From Sphaerotilus natans (lineage in GTDB: Bacteria > Pseudomonadota > Gammaproteobacteria > Burkholderiales > Burkholderiaceae_C): a stretch of 64,000 nucleotides of DNA. A program made the position numbers and the translations under genes. The DNA lies in NCBI RefSeq assembly GCF_900156335.1, contig NZ_FTMZ01000006.1, forward strand, positions 1-64,000, given 5' to 3'. The notes beneath the pieces were generated by a model. The model searched no databases and was not told the origin of the DNA. It saw only the letters and a program-made list of their open reading frames with translations. Shown piece after piece: positions 13,699 to 22,385 of the stretch. Positions within the stretch are counted from its first letter, which is position 1; each line of letters begins with the position of its first letter.

Positions 13699-15249
13699 TT
13701 GTCCCCGAATCCCACGAGTCCCGCCCTCGACGTGCTGGTCGTCGGCGGCGGCATCAATGGCGCCGGCATCGCCCGCGATCTGGCCGGCCGGGGCTGGCGG
13801 GTGCTGCTGGCCGAGGCCGAGGACCTGGCCCAGCACACCTCGTCGTCGTCGACCAAGCTGATCCACGGCGGCCTGCGCTATCTCGAGCACCGGGAATTCA
13901 GTCTGGTGCGCAAGGCGCTGCAGGAGCGCGAGGTGCTGCTGCGCAGCGCGCCGCACATCATGTGGCCGCTGCGCTTCGTGATGCCGCACGACCCGTCGAT
14001 GCGCCCGGCCTGGATGATCCGCCTCGGCCTGTTCCTCTACGACCACCTGGCGCGGCGCGAGGTGCTGCCCGGCTCGAACGCGATCGACCTGCGCACGCAT
14101 GCGGCCGGCGCGCCGCTGAAGGCCGGCTGCACCCGCGGCTTCGTCTACTCCGACGGCTGGGTGGACGACGCGCGCCTGGTGCTGCTCAACGCGCTGGACG
14201 CCCGCGAGCGCGGCGCCGAGGTGCTGACGCGCACCCGGGTGGTGTCGGCCCAGCGCGGCGCGCAGGGCTGGCGCGCGGTGCTGCAGCCGGCCGACGGCGG
14301 CGCGGCACGCACGGTCGAGGCCCGCATGCTGGTCAATGCCGCCGGCCCCTGGGCGGAGCGCTTTCTTCGCGGCGTGGCCCGCCCGGCCGCCGGCGAGACG
14401 CTGGCGACCAGGAGCCTGCGCCTGGTCAAGGGCTCGCACATCGTCGTGCCGCGCTGCTTCGAGCACGACCACGCCTACATCTTCCAGAACCCCGACCGGC
14501 GCATCATCTTCGCGATTCCCTACGAGCGCGACTTCACGCTGATCGGCACCACCGACCAGGAGATCGAGGGCGACCCCGCGCAGGCGCGCATCAGCGAGGG
14601 CGAGATTGCCTACCTCTGCGAGCAGGCCAGCCGCTACTTCACCCGCGCGGTCACGCCGTCCGACGTGATCTGGCACTACGCCGGCGTGCGTCCGCTGCTC
14701 GACGATGCCTCAGGGGATGCGTCGGCCGTCACCCGCGACTACCTGCTGGAGAGCCACACCGACGGCGGCGCGCCGCTCCTGAGCGTCTGGGGCGGCAAGA
14801 TCACCACCTTCCGCAAGCTCGCCGAGGATGCCGCCGACGAGATCGGCCGGCTGCTCGGCCAGCGCCGCCCGGCCTGGACCGCCGCGGCGCATCTGCCCGG
14901 CGGCGACCTGAGCGCCTGGATCGGCCCGCCGCAGCGCCCCGACACCGACTTCGAGCGCTTCGTCGTGCAGCTGCGCGCGCGCCACGCCTGGCTGGAGGCG
15001 CCGCTGGCACGCCGGCTCGCGCGCGCCTACGGCAGCCGGGTCGAGGGCGTGCTGGGCACGGCCACCTCGATCGCCGGTCTGGGCGCGGAGATCGCGCCCG
15101 GCCTGCACGAGGCCGAGCTGGATTTCCTGGTCCGCCACGAGTGGGCCCGCAGCGCCGAGGACGTGCTGTGGCGGCGCAGCAAGCTCGGGCTGCACTTCAG
15201 TGCGGCCGAGCGCGAGGCGGTGGGGCGGTGGATGGCGGGGCGGACTTGA
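13699..15249 (+). CDS. glpD: Aerobic glycerol-3-phosphate dehydrogenase
   Basis: FAD enzyme on the inner face of the membrane that oxidises sn-glycerol 3-phosphate to dihydroxyacetone phosphate and passes electrons to quinone. The 516 residues fit the family. The FAD-binding loop [21 protein letters not shown] is near residue 11, followed by [44 protein letters not shown]-like residues and GVRPLLDD. The start is a TTG (13699-13701): AAAGGAG at 13687-13693 is correctly spaced, and the next in-frame Met would delete the FAD loop. The weak start may lower its yield. Confidence 0.95.
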   Translation: MSPNPTSPALDVLVVGGGINGAGIARDLAGRGWRVLLAEAEDLAQHTSSSSTKLIHGGLRYLEHREFSLVRKALQEREVLLRSAPHIMWPLRFVMPHDPSMRPAWMIRLGLFLYDHLARREVLPGSNAIDLRTHAAGAPLKAGCTRGFVYSDGWVDDARLVLLNALDARERGAEVLTRTRVVSAQRGAQGWRAVLQPADGGAARTVEARMLVNAAGPWAERFLRGVARPAAGETLATRSLRLVKGSHIVVPRCFEHDHAYIFQNPDRRIIFAIPYERDFTLIGTTDQEIEGDPAQARISEGEIAYLCEQASRYFTRAVTPSDVIWHYAGVRPLLDDASGDASAVTRDYLLESHTDGGAPLLSVWGGKITTFRKLAEDAADEIGRLLGQRRPAWTAAAHLPGGDLSAWIGPPQRPDTDFERFVVQLRARHAWLEAPLARRLARAYGSRVEGVLGTATSIAGLGAEIAPGLHEAELDFLVRHEWARSAEDVLWRRSKLGLHFSAAEREAVGRWMAGRT

Positions 15250-15262
15250 AACGCCCGCGCCA

Positions 15263-15454
15263 TCAGCGCCCCAGATCCTTGGCAGTCTGACCGGCGATGC
15301 CCCAGTTCGTGCTGGGCACCTCCTGGATCCAGACGCGGATCGTCTCCTTGGGGGCGCCGACGGCCTCGTGCAGCGCCTGGGTGACCTTCTCGATCACCGC
15401 ACGCTTCTGCTCCTCGGTACGGCCCGCGATCATGTGGATCTGGGCAAAGGGCAT
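15263..15454 (-). CDS. dmpI: 4-oxalocrotonate tautomerase
   Basis: A 63-residue tautomerase that isomerises 2-hydroxymuconate to 2-oxo-3-hexenedioate in the oxalocrotonate branch of catechol meta-cleavage. The start at 15454 puts Pro directly after the initiator Met, giving the catalytic Pro1 after Met removal; AGGAGAAG precedes it. The frame is open further upstream but that would bury Pro1. After Pro1, Arg11 and Arg39 of the XylH/DmpI active site are in place; position 50, Phe in XylH, is Trp here. Last gene of the dmpE-led operon, 60 nt after the Bug gene and convergent with glpD. Confidence 0.93.
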   Translation of the reverse strand: MPFAQIHMIAGRTEEQKRAVIEKVTQALHEAVGAPKETIRVWIQEVPSTNWGIAGQTAKDLGR

Positions 15455-15514
15455 GGTGTTCTTCTCCTGGTGGGCGGCGCCCGATGCGGGGCACCGCAAG
15501 GTTCGGCCCGAGAT

Positions 15515-16516
15515 TCACTCGGGCTTGATGTTGGCGCGCTTGATCACGGCGGTCCAGCGCGCGGTCTCGTCGCGGATGGTGGTGGCGAACTGCTCGGGCG
15601 TGGTCGGGTGGGTCTCGCCGCCGATCTGAGCGAAGCGCTCCACCGCGTCGGGCGTCTTCAGGCCCTCGGTCACCACGCGGTTGAGCGCGGCGACGACATC
15701 CTTGGGTGTGCCGGACGGCGCGATCAGGCCGAACCAAGTAGGTACGTCAAAGCCCGGAAAGCCTTGCTCGGCCACGGTGGGCACGTTGGGCAGCAGCGTG
15801 GCGCGCGTTCCGGATGTGACCGCAATCGCCTTGAGCTTGCCCGACTGCACATGCTGCACTGCGCTGGTCAGCGAGCTCTCCACGCTGAGCATCACGTTGC
15901 CGGCCAGCAGGTCCTGCACGGCAGCCGAGGTGCCCTTGTAGGGCACGTGCTGCAGGTCGATGCCCGCCAGCGACTGCAGGTACTCGCCCGCCAGGTGGTT
16001 GGCCGTGCCGATGCCCGAGCTGGCATAGCTGAGCTTGCCGGGATTGGCCTTGGCATAGGCGATCAGGCCCTTGAGGTCGCTGAAAGGCGCACTCGGGTTG
16101 GCGAGGATGGCGCCCTTGGCAATGCCGATCATCGTGATGGGCACCAAGTCCTTGGCCACGTTGTAGGGCAGCTTCTCGTACAGTCCCGGAGCGATGGCCA
16201 GGCTGCTGATGGCGCCCACGCCCAGCGTGTAGCCGTCGGGCGCAGCCTTGGCAACCACGTCGGTGCCGAGGTTGCCGCCCGCGCCGGCGCGGTTCTCCAC
16301 CACCACGGTCTGCTTGAGCGCGTCGCCGATGATCCTGGCCACCTGGCGACCCATGATGTCGGTCGGCCCGCCGGGGGCGAAAGGCACGATGAGCTTGATG
16401 CTTCTGCTGGGGTAGGCGTCAGCGGCCAGAGCCGGGCCGGCACTCAGGGCGGCCAGACCCGTGGCCGCGATAGCGAGCAACGTGTGGCGCCGATCGGCGC
16501 GAGTCGGGTGGATCAT
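15515..16516 (-). CDS. Bug/TctC-family periplasmic solute-binding protein (2 of 5)
   Basis: A 333-residue Bug-family receptor inside the meta-cleavage operon. The chosen ATG (16516) starts MIHPTRADRRHTLLAIAATGLAALSAG, a Sec/Tat-like signal peptide ending near ALAAD. The mature part has SRSIKLIVPFAPGGPTDIMGRQVARII, VVVENRAGAGGNLGTDVVAKA and SYASSGIGTANHLAGEYLQ, all family signatures. It lies 79 nt after dmpG and 60 nt before dmpI. No membrane partner is present. Its ligand is unknown; context suggests an aromatic acid or pathway dicarboxylate. Confidence 0.9.
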   Translation of the reverse strand: MIHPTRADRRHTLLAIAATGLAALSAGPALAADAYPSRSIKLIVPFAPGGPTDIMGRQVARIIGDALKQTVVVENRAGAGGNLGTDVVAKAAPDGYTLGVGAISSLAIAPGLYEKLPYNVAKDLVPITMIGIAKGAILANPSAPFSDLKGLIAYAKANPGKLSYASSGIGTANHLAGEYLQSLAGIDLQHVPYKGTSAAVQDLLAGNVMLSVESSLTSAVQHVQSGKLKAIAVTSGTRATLLPNVPTVAEQGFPGFDVPTWFGLIAPSGTPKDVVAALNRVVTEGLKTPDAVERFAQIGGETHPTTPEQFATTIRDETARWTAVIKRANIKPE

Positions 16517-16595
16517 GGATGTCGCCTCATACTGTAGTCTTGTCGTGCAGCGGCCACGGCCCTTGGACACAAGGCGTGGCGAGGCCAGGCAGGCC

Positions 16596-17633
16596 TTACC
16601 CTGGCAGAGAGAGCCCGCGCTGCTTGGCCAGCGTCAGCGCGGTGTCCTCGATCATGTCCTCCTGGCCGCCGACCATCTTGCGCCGGCCCAGCTCGACGAG
16701 GAGGTCGCGCGCCGGGATGCCGTACTTGGCGCTGGCGCGCTTGGCGAACAGCAGGAAGCTGCCGTAGACGCCGGCGTAGCCCAGGGTGAGCGCGTCGCGG
16801 TCGATGCGGATGGGGAAGTCCATGATCGGAACGACGAGGTCCTCGGCCACGTCCTGGATCTTCCAGACGTCCACGCCGGTCTGCACGCCCATGCGGTCGA
16901 GCACGGCCACCAGCACTTCCAGCGGCGTGTTGCCTGCGCCCGCGCCCAGGCCTGCGGCGGCCGCGTCGATGCGGGTGGCGCCGGCCTCGATGGCCGCCAC
17001 CGAGTTGGCCACGCCCATGGCCAGGTTGTGGTGGCCGTGGAAGCCCAGCTCGGTCTCGGGCTTGAGCGCCTCGCGCACCGCCGAGAGCCGCGCCTTCACG
17101 CCCTCGGGCAGCAGGTGGCCGGCCGAGTCGGTGACGTAGACGCAGTGGGCGCCGTAGCCTTCCATCAGCTTGGCCTGCTCGACCAGCTTCTCCGGGCTGG
17201 CCATGTGGCTCATCATCAGGAAGCCCACGGTGTCCATGCCGAGCTGGCGCGCGGCCGTGATGTGCTGCTCCGACACGTCGGCCTCGGTGCAGTGCGTGGC
17301 CACGCGGATCGTGTGCACGCCCAGGCCGTGGGCCATCCTGAGGTGCTCGACGGTGCCGATGCCCGGCAGCAGCAGCGCCGAGACCTTGGCCTGCGTCATC
17401 AGCGGGATGACGGCGCCGAGGTATTCCTCGTCGGTGTGCGCCGGGAAGCCGTAGTTGACGCTCGATCCGCCCAGGCCGTCGCCGTGGGTGACCTCGATCA
17501 GCGGCACGCCGGCGGCGTCCAGCCCCTGCGCGATGGAGGTCATCTGATCCAGCGTCATCAGGTGGCGCTTGGGGTGCATGCCGTCACGCAGCGTCATGTC
17601 GTGCAGCGTGATCTTCTTGCCTTGCAGTGTCAT
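16596..17633 (-). CDS. dmpG: 4-hydroxy-2-oxovalerate aldolase
   Basis: Splits 4-hydroxy-2-oxopentanoate to pyruvate and acetaldehyde. The 345-residue protein shows the TIM-barrel active site TLRDGMH (Arg16, Asp17, His20) and the metal ligands His199 and His201 in FHGHHN. The C-terminal communication domain ([26 protein letters not shown]) contacts the acetaldehyde dehydrogenase; in the Pseudomonas DmpFG complex acetaldehyde is channelled directly between the two. It begins 13 nt after dmpF, in keeping with the complex. Confidence 0.97.
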   Translation of the reverse strand: MTLQGKKITLHDMTLRDGMHPKRHLMTLDQMTSIAQGLDAAGVPLIEVTHGDGLGGSSVNYGFPAHTDEEYLGAVIPLMTQAKVSALLLPGIGTVEHLRMAHGLGVHTIRVATHCTEADVSEQHITAARQLGMDTVGFLMMSHMASPEKLVEQAKLMEGYGAHCVYVTDSAGHLLPEGVKARLSAVREALKPETELGFHGHHNLAMGVANSVAAIEAGATRIDAAAAGLGAGAGNTPLEVLVAVLDRMGVQTGVDVWKIQDVAEDLVVPIMDFPIRIDRDALTLGYAGVYGSFLLFAKRASAKYGIPARDLLVELGRRKMVGGQEDMIEDTALTLAKQRGLSLPG

Positions 17634-17646
17634 GGTGCGGTCTTTC

Positions 17647-18600
17647 TCAAGCGATGGCGGCAGCGGCCGGGGCGACGGGCCTGAGCGTCAGCCGGCCGGC
17701 GAGCATCTCCTCGGCGAACATCTCTGCGGTGCGCGCGGCCGCGGCCGTCATGATGTCGAGGTTGCCGGCGTACCGGGGCAGGTAGTCGCCCAGGCCCTCG
17801 ACCTCCAGGAAGATCGAGACGCGCCGGCCGTCGAACACCGGCCCGTTGACCAGCCGGTAGCCCGGCACGTACTTCTGCACCTCGCGGATCATGGCCTGCA
17901 CGCTCTCGACGATGCCGGCCTCGTTGACCGGCCCGGCCGCCTCGTCGATCAGGCAGTGCACCGTGTCGCGCATCATCAGCGGCGGCTCGGCCGGGTTGAC
18001 GATGATGATCGCCTTGCCCTTCTTCGCGCCGCCCACGCGCTCGACCGCGCCGGCGGTGGTGCGGGTGAACTCGTCGATGTTCTTGCGCGTGCCCGGCCCC
18101 ACCGAGCGGCTGGCGACGGTGGCGACGATCTCGCCATACGCCACCGGCTGCACCCGGCTGACGGCCGCCACCATCGGGATGGTCGCCTGGCCGCCGCAGG
18201 TGACCATGTTGACGTTCATCTCGCCCTGGCCCACATGCGCCTTCAGGTTGACCGGCGGCACGCAGTAGGGGCCGATCGCCGCGGGCGTCAGGTCGATCAT
18301 CAGCGCGCCGAGTTCATTGACCTTGCGCGAGTTCTCGGCGTGCACATAGGCGCTGGTGGCGTCGAAGACGATCTGCACGCCGTCGGCCTGCAGGTGCGGG
18401 ATCAGGCCGTCCACGCCCTCGGCAGTGGTCTTCAGGCCCAGCTCGCGGGCGCGCTGCAAGCCGTCGGATTCCGGGTCGATCCCCACCATCCACACCGGCT
18501 CCAGCACGGGCGATCGCTGCAGCTTGGCCAGCAGATCGGTGCCGATGTTGCCCGGGCCGATCAGGGCACACTTGATTTTCTTGCTCATGGAACGGTTCAT
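17647..18600 (-). CDS. dmpF: Acetaldehyde dehydrogenase (acylating)
   Basis: Converts acetaldehyde, NAD and CoA to acetyl-CoA, the last step of the meta pathway. 317 residues. NAD-binding [16 protein letters not shown] is near residue 14, the catalytic Cys135 sits in [13 protein letters not shown], and [27 protein letters not shown] follows. The ATG at 18600 was chosen because GGAGGA lies just ahead of it; a second ATG four codons later is less well placed. It follows dmpH by 20 nt and precedes its partner dmpG by 13 nt. Confidence 0.97.
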   Translation of the reverse strand: MNRSMSKKIKCALIGPGNIGTDLLAKLQRSPVLEPVWMVGIDPESDGLQRARELGLKTTAEGVDGLIPHLQADGVQIVFDATSAYVHAENSRKVNELGALMIDLTPAAIGPYCVPPVNLKAHVGQGEMNVNMVTCGGQATIPMVAAVSRVQPVAYGEIVATVASRSVGPGTRKNIDEFTRTTAGAVERVGGAKKGKAIIIVNPAEPPLMMRDTVHCLIDEAAGPVNEAGIVESVQAMIREVQKYVPGYRLVNGPVFDGRRVSIFLEVEGLGDYLPRYAGNLDIMTAAAARTAEMFAEEMLAGRLTLRPVAPAAAAIA

Positions 18601-18620
18601 CGCAGATCCTCCGACTCGGT

Positions 18621-19409
18621 TCAGACGAAGCGCATCGACACGCTGCCCAGATCCTGGAAACGGGCGCAGACATGGTCGCCCGCCTCGACCGCGATCGCCT
18701 CGGTGACGCCGCCGGTCATGATGAAGGTGCCGGCCGGGATCTCCTGGCCGCGGGCGCCGAGGTGATTGGCCAGCATCGCCACCGCCGCGGCGGGGTGACC
18801 CAGCACGGCGGCGCCGGCGGCCATCGCGACGATGCGGCCGTTCTTCTCCAGCACCACGCCGAGCGTGCGCAGGTCCAGCGCATCGACCGGGCGGGCCTGG
18901 CCGCCGACGACGAAGCGCGCCGCCGAGGTGTTGTCGGCGATGACGCTCTTGAGGTCGAACTTGAAGTCGCGGTAGCGGCTGTCGATCACCTCGACCGCCG
19001 GCAGCACGAAGTCGATCGCCGCCATCACCGCGCCGACATGGCAGCCGGGGCCGCGCAGCGGCGCCTTGGTGACGACGCAGATCTCCGCCTCCACCTTCGG
19101 ATGGATCAGGTCGGCGGTGGTGATCTCGCCGCCGTCAGGACGGGCCATGTCATCGGTGACGAAGCCGAAGACCGGCACGTCCACGCCCATCTGCTTCATC
19201 TTCGCGAAGGAGGTCAGGCCGGCCTTCAGGCCGGCGAGGCGCTGGCCACGCGCCAGCCGCAGGCGGCGGATGCCGTCCTGGATGGCATAGGCATCGTCCC
19301 AGTCCAGATCGGGATGCTCGTCGGTGATCTTGACGACATCGCGGGTCTGCTGCTCGGCGCGGTCCAGATGGGCGGCGAGCTGCTCGAGGGTGAAGGCATC
19401 GAGGGTCAT
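18621..19409 (-). CDS. dmpH: 4-oxalocrotonate decarboxylase
   Basis: A 262-residue member of the hydratase/decarboxylase family that decarboxylates 2-oxo-3-hexenedioate to 2-hydroxypenta-2,4-dienoate and works in a complex with the DmpE hydratase. The start [15 protein letters not shown] is at 19409; the longer frame runs back through dmpE. Distinguishing decarboxylase features are [27 protein letters not shown]. Metal-binding KVEAEICVV and [20 protein letters not shown] are shared with the hydratase. It is about 30% like its neighbour DmpE by eye, an old duplication in this pathway. Confidence 0.94.
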   Translation of the reverse strand: MTLDAFTLEQLAAHLDRAEQQTRDVVKITDEHPDLDWDDAYAIQDGIRRLRLARGQRLAGLKAGLTSFAKMKQMGVDVPVFGFVTDDMARPDGGEITTADLIHPKVEAEICVVTKAPLRGPGCHVGAVMAAIDFVLPAVEVIDSRYRDFKFDLKSVIADNTSAARFVVGGQARPVDALDLRTLGVVLEKNGRIVAMAAGAAVLGHPAAAVAMLANHLGARGQEIPAGTFIMTGGVTEAIAVEAGDHVCARFQDLGSVSMRFV

Positions 19410-19447
19410 GGTGCGGAGAGGTTCTGTGCTTCGGGGGCGGGGCGGGC

Positions 19448-20230
19448 TCAGACGAAACGCACCGAGGTGCTGCCCAGGCCGCCGACGCTGCAATGCAGGC
19501 TGTCGCCGGGGCGCACCGGCACCAGCGGGCTCTGCGAGCCCGACAGGATCACGTCGCCAGCCTTCAGGCTGATGCCGCGCCGGCCCAGCGTGTTGGCCAG
19601 CCAGGCCACCGCGTTGACCGGCGAGCCCTGCACCGAGGCGCCGCAGGAGGTGCTGACGATCTCGCCGTTCTTCTCGAGCACCATGCCGGCCAGTGCCAGG
19701 TCGAGCTGGCGCGGGCTGCGGCGCACGCCGCCGAGCGTGAAGACGCCGCAGGAGGCGTTGTCGGCGACCGTGTCCTGGATGCGGATCTTCCAGTCGCGGA
19801 TGCGGCTGTCGACGATCTCGAAGCAGGGCATCACGCAGTCGGTGGCGCGCAGCACATCCGCTGCGGTCACGCCCGGGCCCGTCAGGTCCTTGGCGAGGAT
19901 GAAGGCCACTTCGGCCTCGGCCTTCGGGGCAATCAGCTTCGAGGTGTCGACCGCCTCGCCCTCGCTGAACACCATGCCCGAGAGCAGGTGGCCGAAGTCG
20001 GGCTGGTCGACGCCGAGCATGTCCATGACGACCTGGCTGGTCACGCCGATCTTCTTGCCGATGACCCGCTCGCCGGCGGCGCACCGGCGCTCGATCATGC
20101 GCAGCTGGATGAGGTAGGCGTCGTCGAGCGTGATGCCGGGGTGGCGCTGGGTGAGCGGCTCGACCGCTTCGCGGGCAAGCAGGGCCTGGTACAGCTCATC
20201 GCCGAGCTGCTGGATCTGGTGGGCGTCCAT
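19448..20230 (-). CDS. dmpE: 2-oxopent-4-enoate hydratase (2-hydroxypenta-2,4-dienoate hydratase)
   Basis: Adds water to 2-hydroxypenta-2,4-dienoate to give 4-hydroxy-2-oxovalerate. The 260 residues carry the hydratase signatures GKKIGVTSQVVMDMLGVDQPDFGHL, KAEAEVAFILAKDL (the metal-binding E-x-E) and DSRIRDWKIRIQDTVADNASCG. First gene of the minus-strand operon dmpE-dmpH-dmpF-dmpG-bug-dmpI. Its leader contains one of the two matched LysR-type promoters, whose predicted start lies about 50 nt upstream of the ATG. Confidence 0.95.
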   Translation of the reverse strand: MDAHQIQQLGDELYQALLAREAVEPLTQRHPGITLDDAYLIQLRMIERRCAAGERVIGKKIGVTSQVVMDMLGVDQPDFGHLLSGMVFSEGEAVDTSKLIAPKAEAEVAFILAKDLTGPGVTAADVLRATDCVMPCFEIVDSRIRDWKIRIQDTVADNASCGVFTLGGVRRSPRQLDLALAGMVLEKNGEIVSTSCGASVQGSPVNAVAWLANTLGRRGISLKAGDVILSGSQSPLVPVRPGDSLHCSVGGLGSTSVRFV

Positions 20231-20287
20231 GACGTTCCGATGTGTTGACCATCAGCGCGCCGGCCAACGGCGGCTGTCATGGAGCTC

Positions 20288-20352
20288 ACGATAGGTGCGT
20301 CACTCGATACTGTCCAATACCAGAAATTCTTGCATTGATACCTTTATAGTAT
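20288..20352 (-). promoter_or_regulatory. LysR-type activated promoter of the dmpE operon
   Basis: Read on the minus strand: ATAC-N7-GTAT (20352-20338; the T-N11-A box expected for a LysR protein), 17 nt, then the 14-mer GTATTGGACAGTAT (20320-20307). Within the 14-mer TGGACA can act as -35; 17 nt further is TATCGT (20293-20288) as -10. The same layout with the same spacings occurs ahead of dmpB. The ATG of dmpE is about 58 nt downstream of the -10. Confidence 0.75.
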
Positions 20353-20361
20353 TGATTCACC

Positions 20362-21270
20362 TCAACGGGGATTCACGGCCGCCTGCTCGCGCGAGAAGTC
20401 GCGCACCACCGCGAGAAAAGCCGCCAGGATCGGGGACGGATCGTCGCGCCGATAGAGACAGCTCAGCTCGATGTCGCGCAGCACGTCGCAGCGCAGCGGC
20501 CGGTAGCTCACGCCCGGCAGCCGCAGGCTGGCGGTCGAGGCGGTCGTCACGCACAGCCCGAAGCCCGAGGCCACCAGCGCCACGCTGGTCAGCACGTCCT
20601 CGACCTCCTGCTCGACCCGCAGCCGCGCCCCTTCGGCGCGGAAGGCGGCCTCGACCTCCTGCGCCAGCCCGCGCAGCGGCGCCTTCGGATAGAGAATCAG
20701 CGGCAGATCATCCATGTCGGCGATGCGCAGCTCGTCGCGCGCGCACAGCGGATGCGATTCGGGCAGGGCCACCACCAGACGCTCGCGCAGCACCGTCTCG
20801 ACCACCAGGTCGTCGGACGGCGCCACCAGCCGGTTGAAGCCAACGCTGATGCGCCGCTCGCGCAGCGCTTCCAGCTGCTGCGCCTTGCCCAGGTTCAGCA
20901 GCTCGATCTTCACCTCGGGCCGGTCGGCATGGAATCGCGCCAGCAGGCGCGGGATCACGTCGAGCACGCCCGAGCCGAAGATGCCCACCTCCAGCCGCCC
21001 GCTCAGGCCCTGCCCGGCCAGCCGGGTGCGATCGCGCGCACGCTGCGCCAGCCGCAGCAGGTTGGGCACCTCGTCGAGCAGCGTCTGGCCGGCCTCGGTC
21101 AGCTCCACCCCCTTGGGCGTGCGGATGAACAGCGGCGTGCCCAGCTCGTCTTCCAGCGCGCGGATCTGGCGCGTCAGCGGCGGCTGCGCCATGTGCAGCC
21201 GCTCGGCGGCACGGCCGAAATTGCGCTCCTCGGCCAGCGCCAGGAAGTAGCGCATCTGTCTCAGGTCCAT
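20362..21270 (-). CDS. LysR-family regulator of the catechol meta-cleavage genes
   Basis: A 302-residue LysR-type regulator. The N-terminal winged helix reads MDLRQMRYFLALAEERNFGRAAERLHMAQPPL, then LTRQIRALEDELGTPLF, a linker helix and the co-inducer domain (GRLEVGIFGSGVLDVIPRLLARFH, DDLPLILYPKAP). It resembles the CatR/BenM/ClcR group that senses muconate-like or aromatic ligands. It lies between the two halves of the regulon and is divergent from dmpB, with a shared operator 23 bp upstream of its own start, so autoregulation is likely. The phenol/toluene meta pathways known best use XylS- or DmpR-type regulators, so a LysR here is a variation. The inducer is unknown. Confidence 0.88.
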   Translation of the reverse strand: MDLRQMRYFLALAEERNFGRAAERLHMAQPPLTRQIRALEDELGTPLFIRTPKGVELTEAGQTLLDEVPNLLRLAQRARDRTRLAGQGLSGRLEVGIFGSGVLDVIPRLLARFHADRPEVKIELLNLGKAQQLEALRERRISVGFNRLVAPSDDLVVETVLRERLVVALPESHPLCARDELRIADMDDLPLILYPKAPLRGLAQEVEAAFRAEGARLRVEQEVEDVLTSVALVASGFGLCVTTASTASLRLPGVSYRPLRCDVLRDIELSCLYRRDDPSPILAAFLAVVRDFSREQAAVNPR

Positions 21271-21292
21271 GCGTGCAGCTCCAGCGATTCCG

Positions 21293-21357
21293 ATACCCGA
21301 ACAGTATTGTTCTTGGAATCTTCAGTATTGGACAGTATGGATTGCCCGCCGTATGGT
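21293..21357 (+). promoter_or_regulatory. LysR-type activated promoter of dmpB-dmpC
   Basis: ATAC-N7-GTAT (21293-21307), 17 nt, the 14-mer GTATTGGACAGTAT (21325-21338) holding a TGGACA -35 (21329-21334), 17 nt, then TATGGT (21352-21357) as -10. It is the mirror copy of the dmpE promoter with every spacing conserved. The upstream box also lies just ahead of the divergent lysR start, where binding could limit its own synthesis. Confidence 0.75.
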
Positions 21358-21407
21358 CCGGCCAACGAACAGATCGCGAATGGATCGCGGACAACAAGGA
21401 GACAGAC

Positions 21408-22334
21408 ATGGCAATGACCGGCGTGCTGCGCCCGGGCCACGCGGTGGTGCGGGTCCTCGACCTGGAGGAATCGGTGCGTTTCTACACCGAGGTGATGGGG
21501 CTCAAGGAAACCGGCCGCGATGCCTCGGGGCGGGTGTACTTCAAGACCCATGCCGAGCACGATCACAGCAGCTTCGTGATTCGCAAGGCCTCCACCGCCG
21601 GCATGGACTGCTTCGGCTTCAAGGTGCTGGATGCCGCGACGCTCGACCGGCTGGAGGGCCGGCTGCGCGAACATGGCGTGGCCACCGAGCGCCGGCCCGC
21701 CGGCGACATGCTCGACACCGGCGAACGGGTGCGCTTCCAGATCCCGACCGGCCACATCATCGAGCTCTATGCGGACAAGACCCGCATCGGCAACGGCCTG
21801 GGCTTCGTCAACCCGGAAGTCTGGTTCCCGGATTTCAAGGGCATCAACCCGGTCCGCATGGACCACAGCCTGCTCTACGGCACCGATCTGGACGGCAGCC
21901 GGCGCCTCTTCGAGGAGGTGTTCGGCTTCTCGCTGACCGAGCGGGCCTTGCTGGAAGACGGCCAGACCGACCTCGCGGTGTTCCTGACCTGCTCGACCAA
22001 GGCCCATGACATCGCCTTCGTGCGCCATGCCGAGCCCGACAAGCTGCATCACGTCAGCTTCCTGCTGCAGAGCTGGGAGCAGGTGCTGCGCGCGGCCGAC
22101 ATCCTGTCGATGAACCGCGTCTCGATCGACATCGGCCCGACCCGCCACGGCATCACGCACGGCGCGACGATCTATTTCTTCGACCCGTCCGGCAACCGGC
22201 TCGAGACCTTCGCCGGCGGCTACGACTACTACCCCGACATGCACCCGATCACCTGGACCTGGGACGAGGTCGGGGCCGCCATCTTCTATCACGACCGCAA
22301 GCTCAACGAGCGCTTCCTGACGGTCGTGACCTGA
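21408..22334 (+). CDS. dmpB: Catechol 2,3-dioxygenase
   Basis: Class I extradiol dioxygenase that opens catechol to 2-hydroxymuconic semialdehyde. The ATG at 21408 gives 308 residues (XylE/DmpB about 307); AAGGAG at 21396-21401 supports it, and the frame is open back through the promoter. Fe(II) ligands are His153 (RMDHSLLYG), His214 or 215 (KLHHVSFLL) and Glu266 (RLETFAGG); GHIIELYADK and ATIYFFDPSGNR are the vicinal-oxygen-chelate signatures. No XylT-like ferredoxin for reactivation is next to it. First gene of a two-gene plus-strand unit under the LysR-type promoter. Confidence 0.96.
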   Translation: MAMTGVLRPGHAVVRVLDLEESVRFYTEVMGLKETGRDASGRVYFKTHAEHDHSSFVIRKASTAGMDCFGFKVLDAATLDRLEGRLREHGVATERRPAGDMLDTGERVRFQIPTGHIIELYADKTRIGNGLGFVNPEVWFPDFKGINPVRMDHSLLYGTDLDGSRRLFEEVFGFSLTERALLEDGQTDLAVFLTCSTKAHDIAFVRHAEPDKLHHVSFLLQSWEQVLRAADILSMNRVSIDIGPTRHGITHGATIYFFDPSGNRLETFAGGYDYYPDMHPITWTWDEVGAAIFYHDRKLNERFLTVVT

Positions 22335-22385
22335 ACGGCCCAGGCGCCCTCCTCCCCGTCTTCGCCCCACTTCCCTGCTGCCCCC

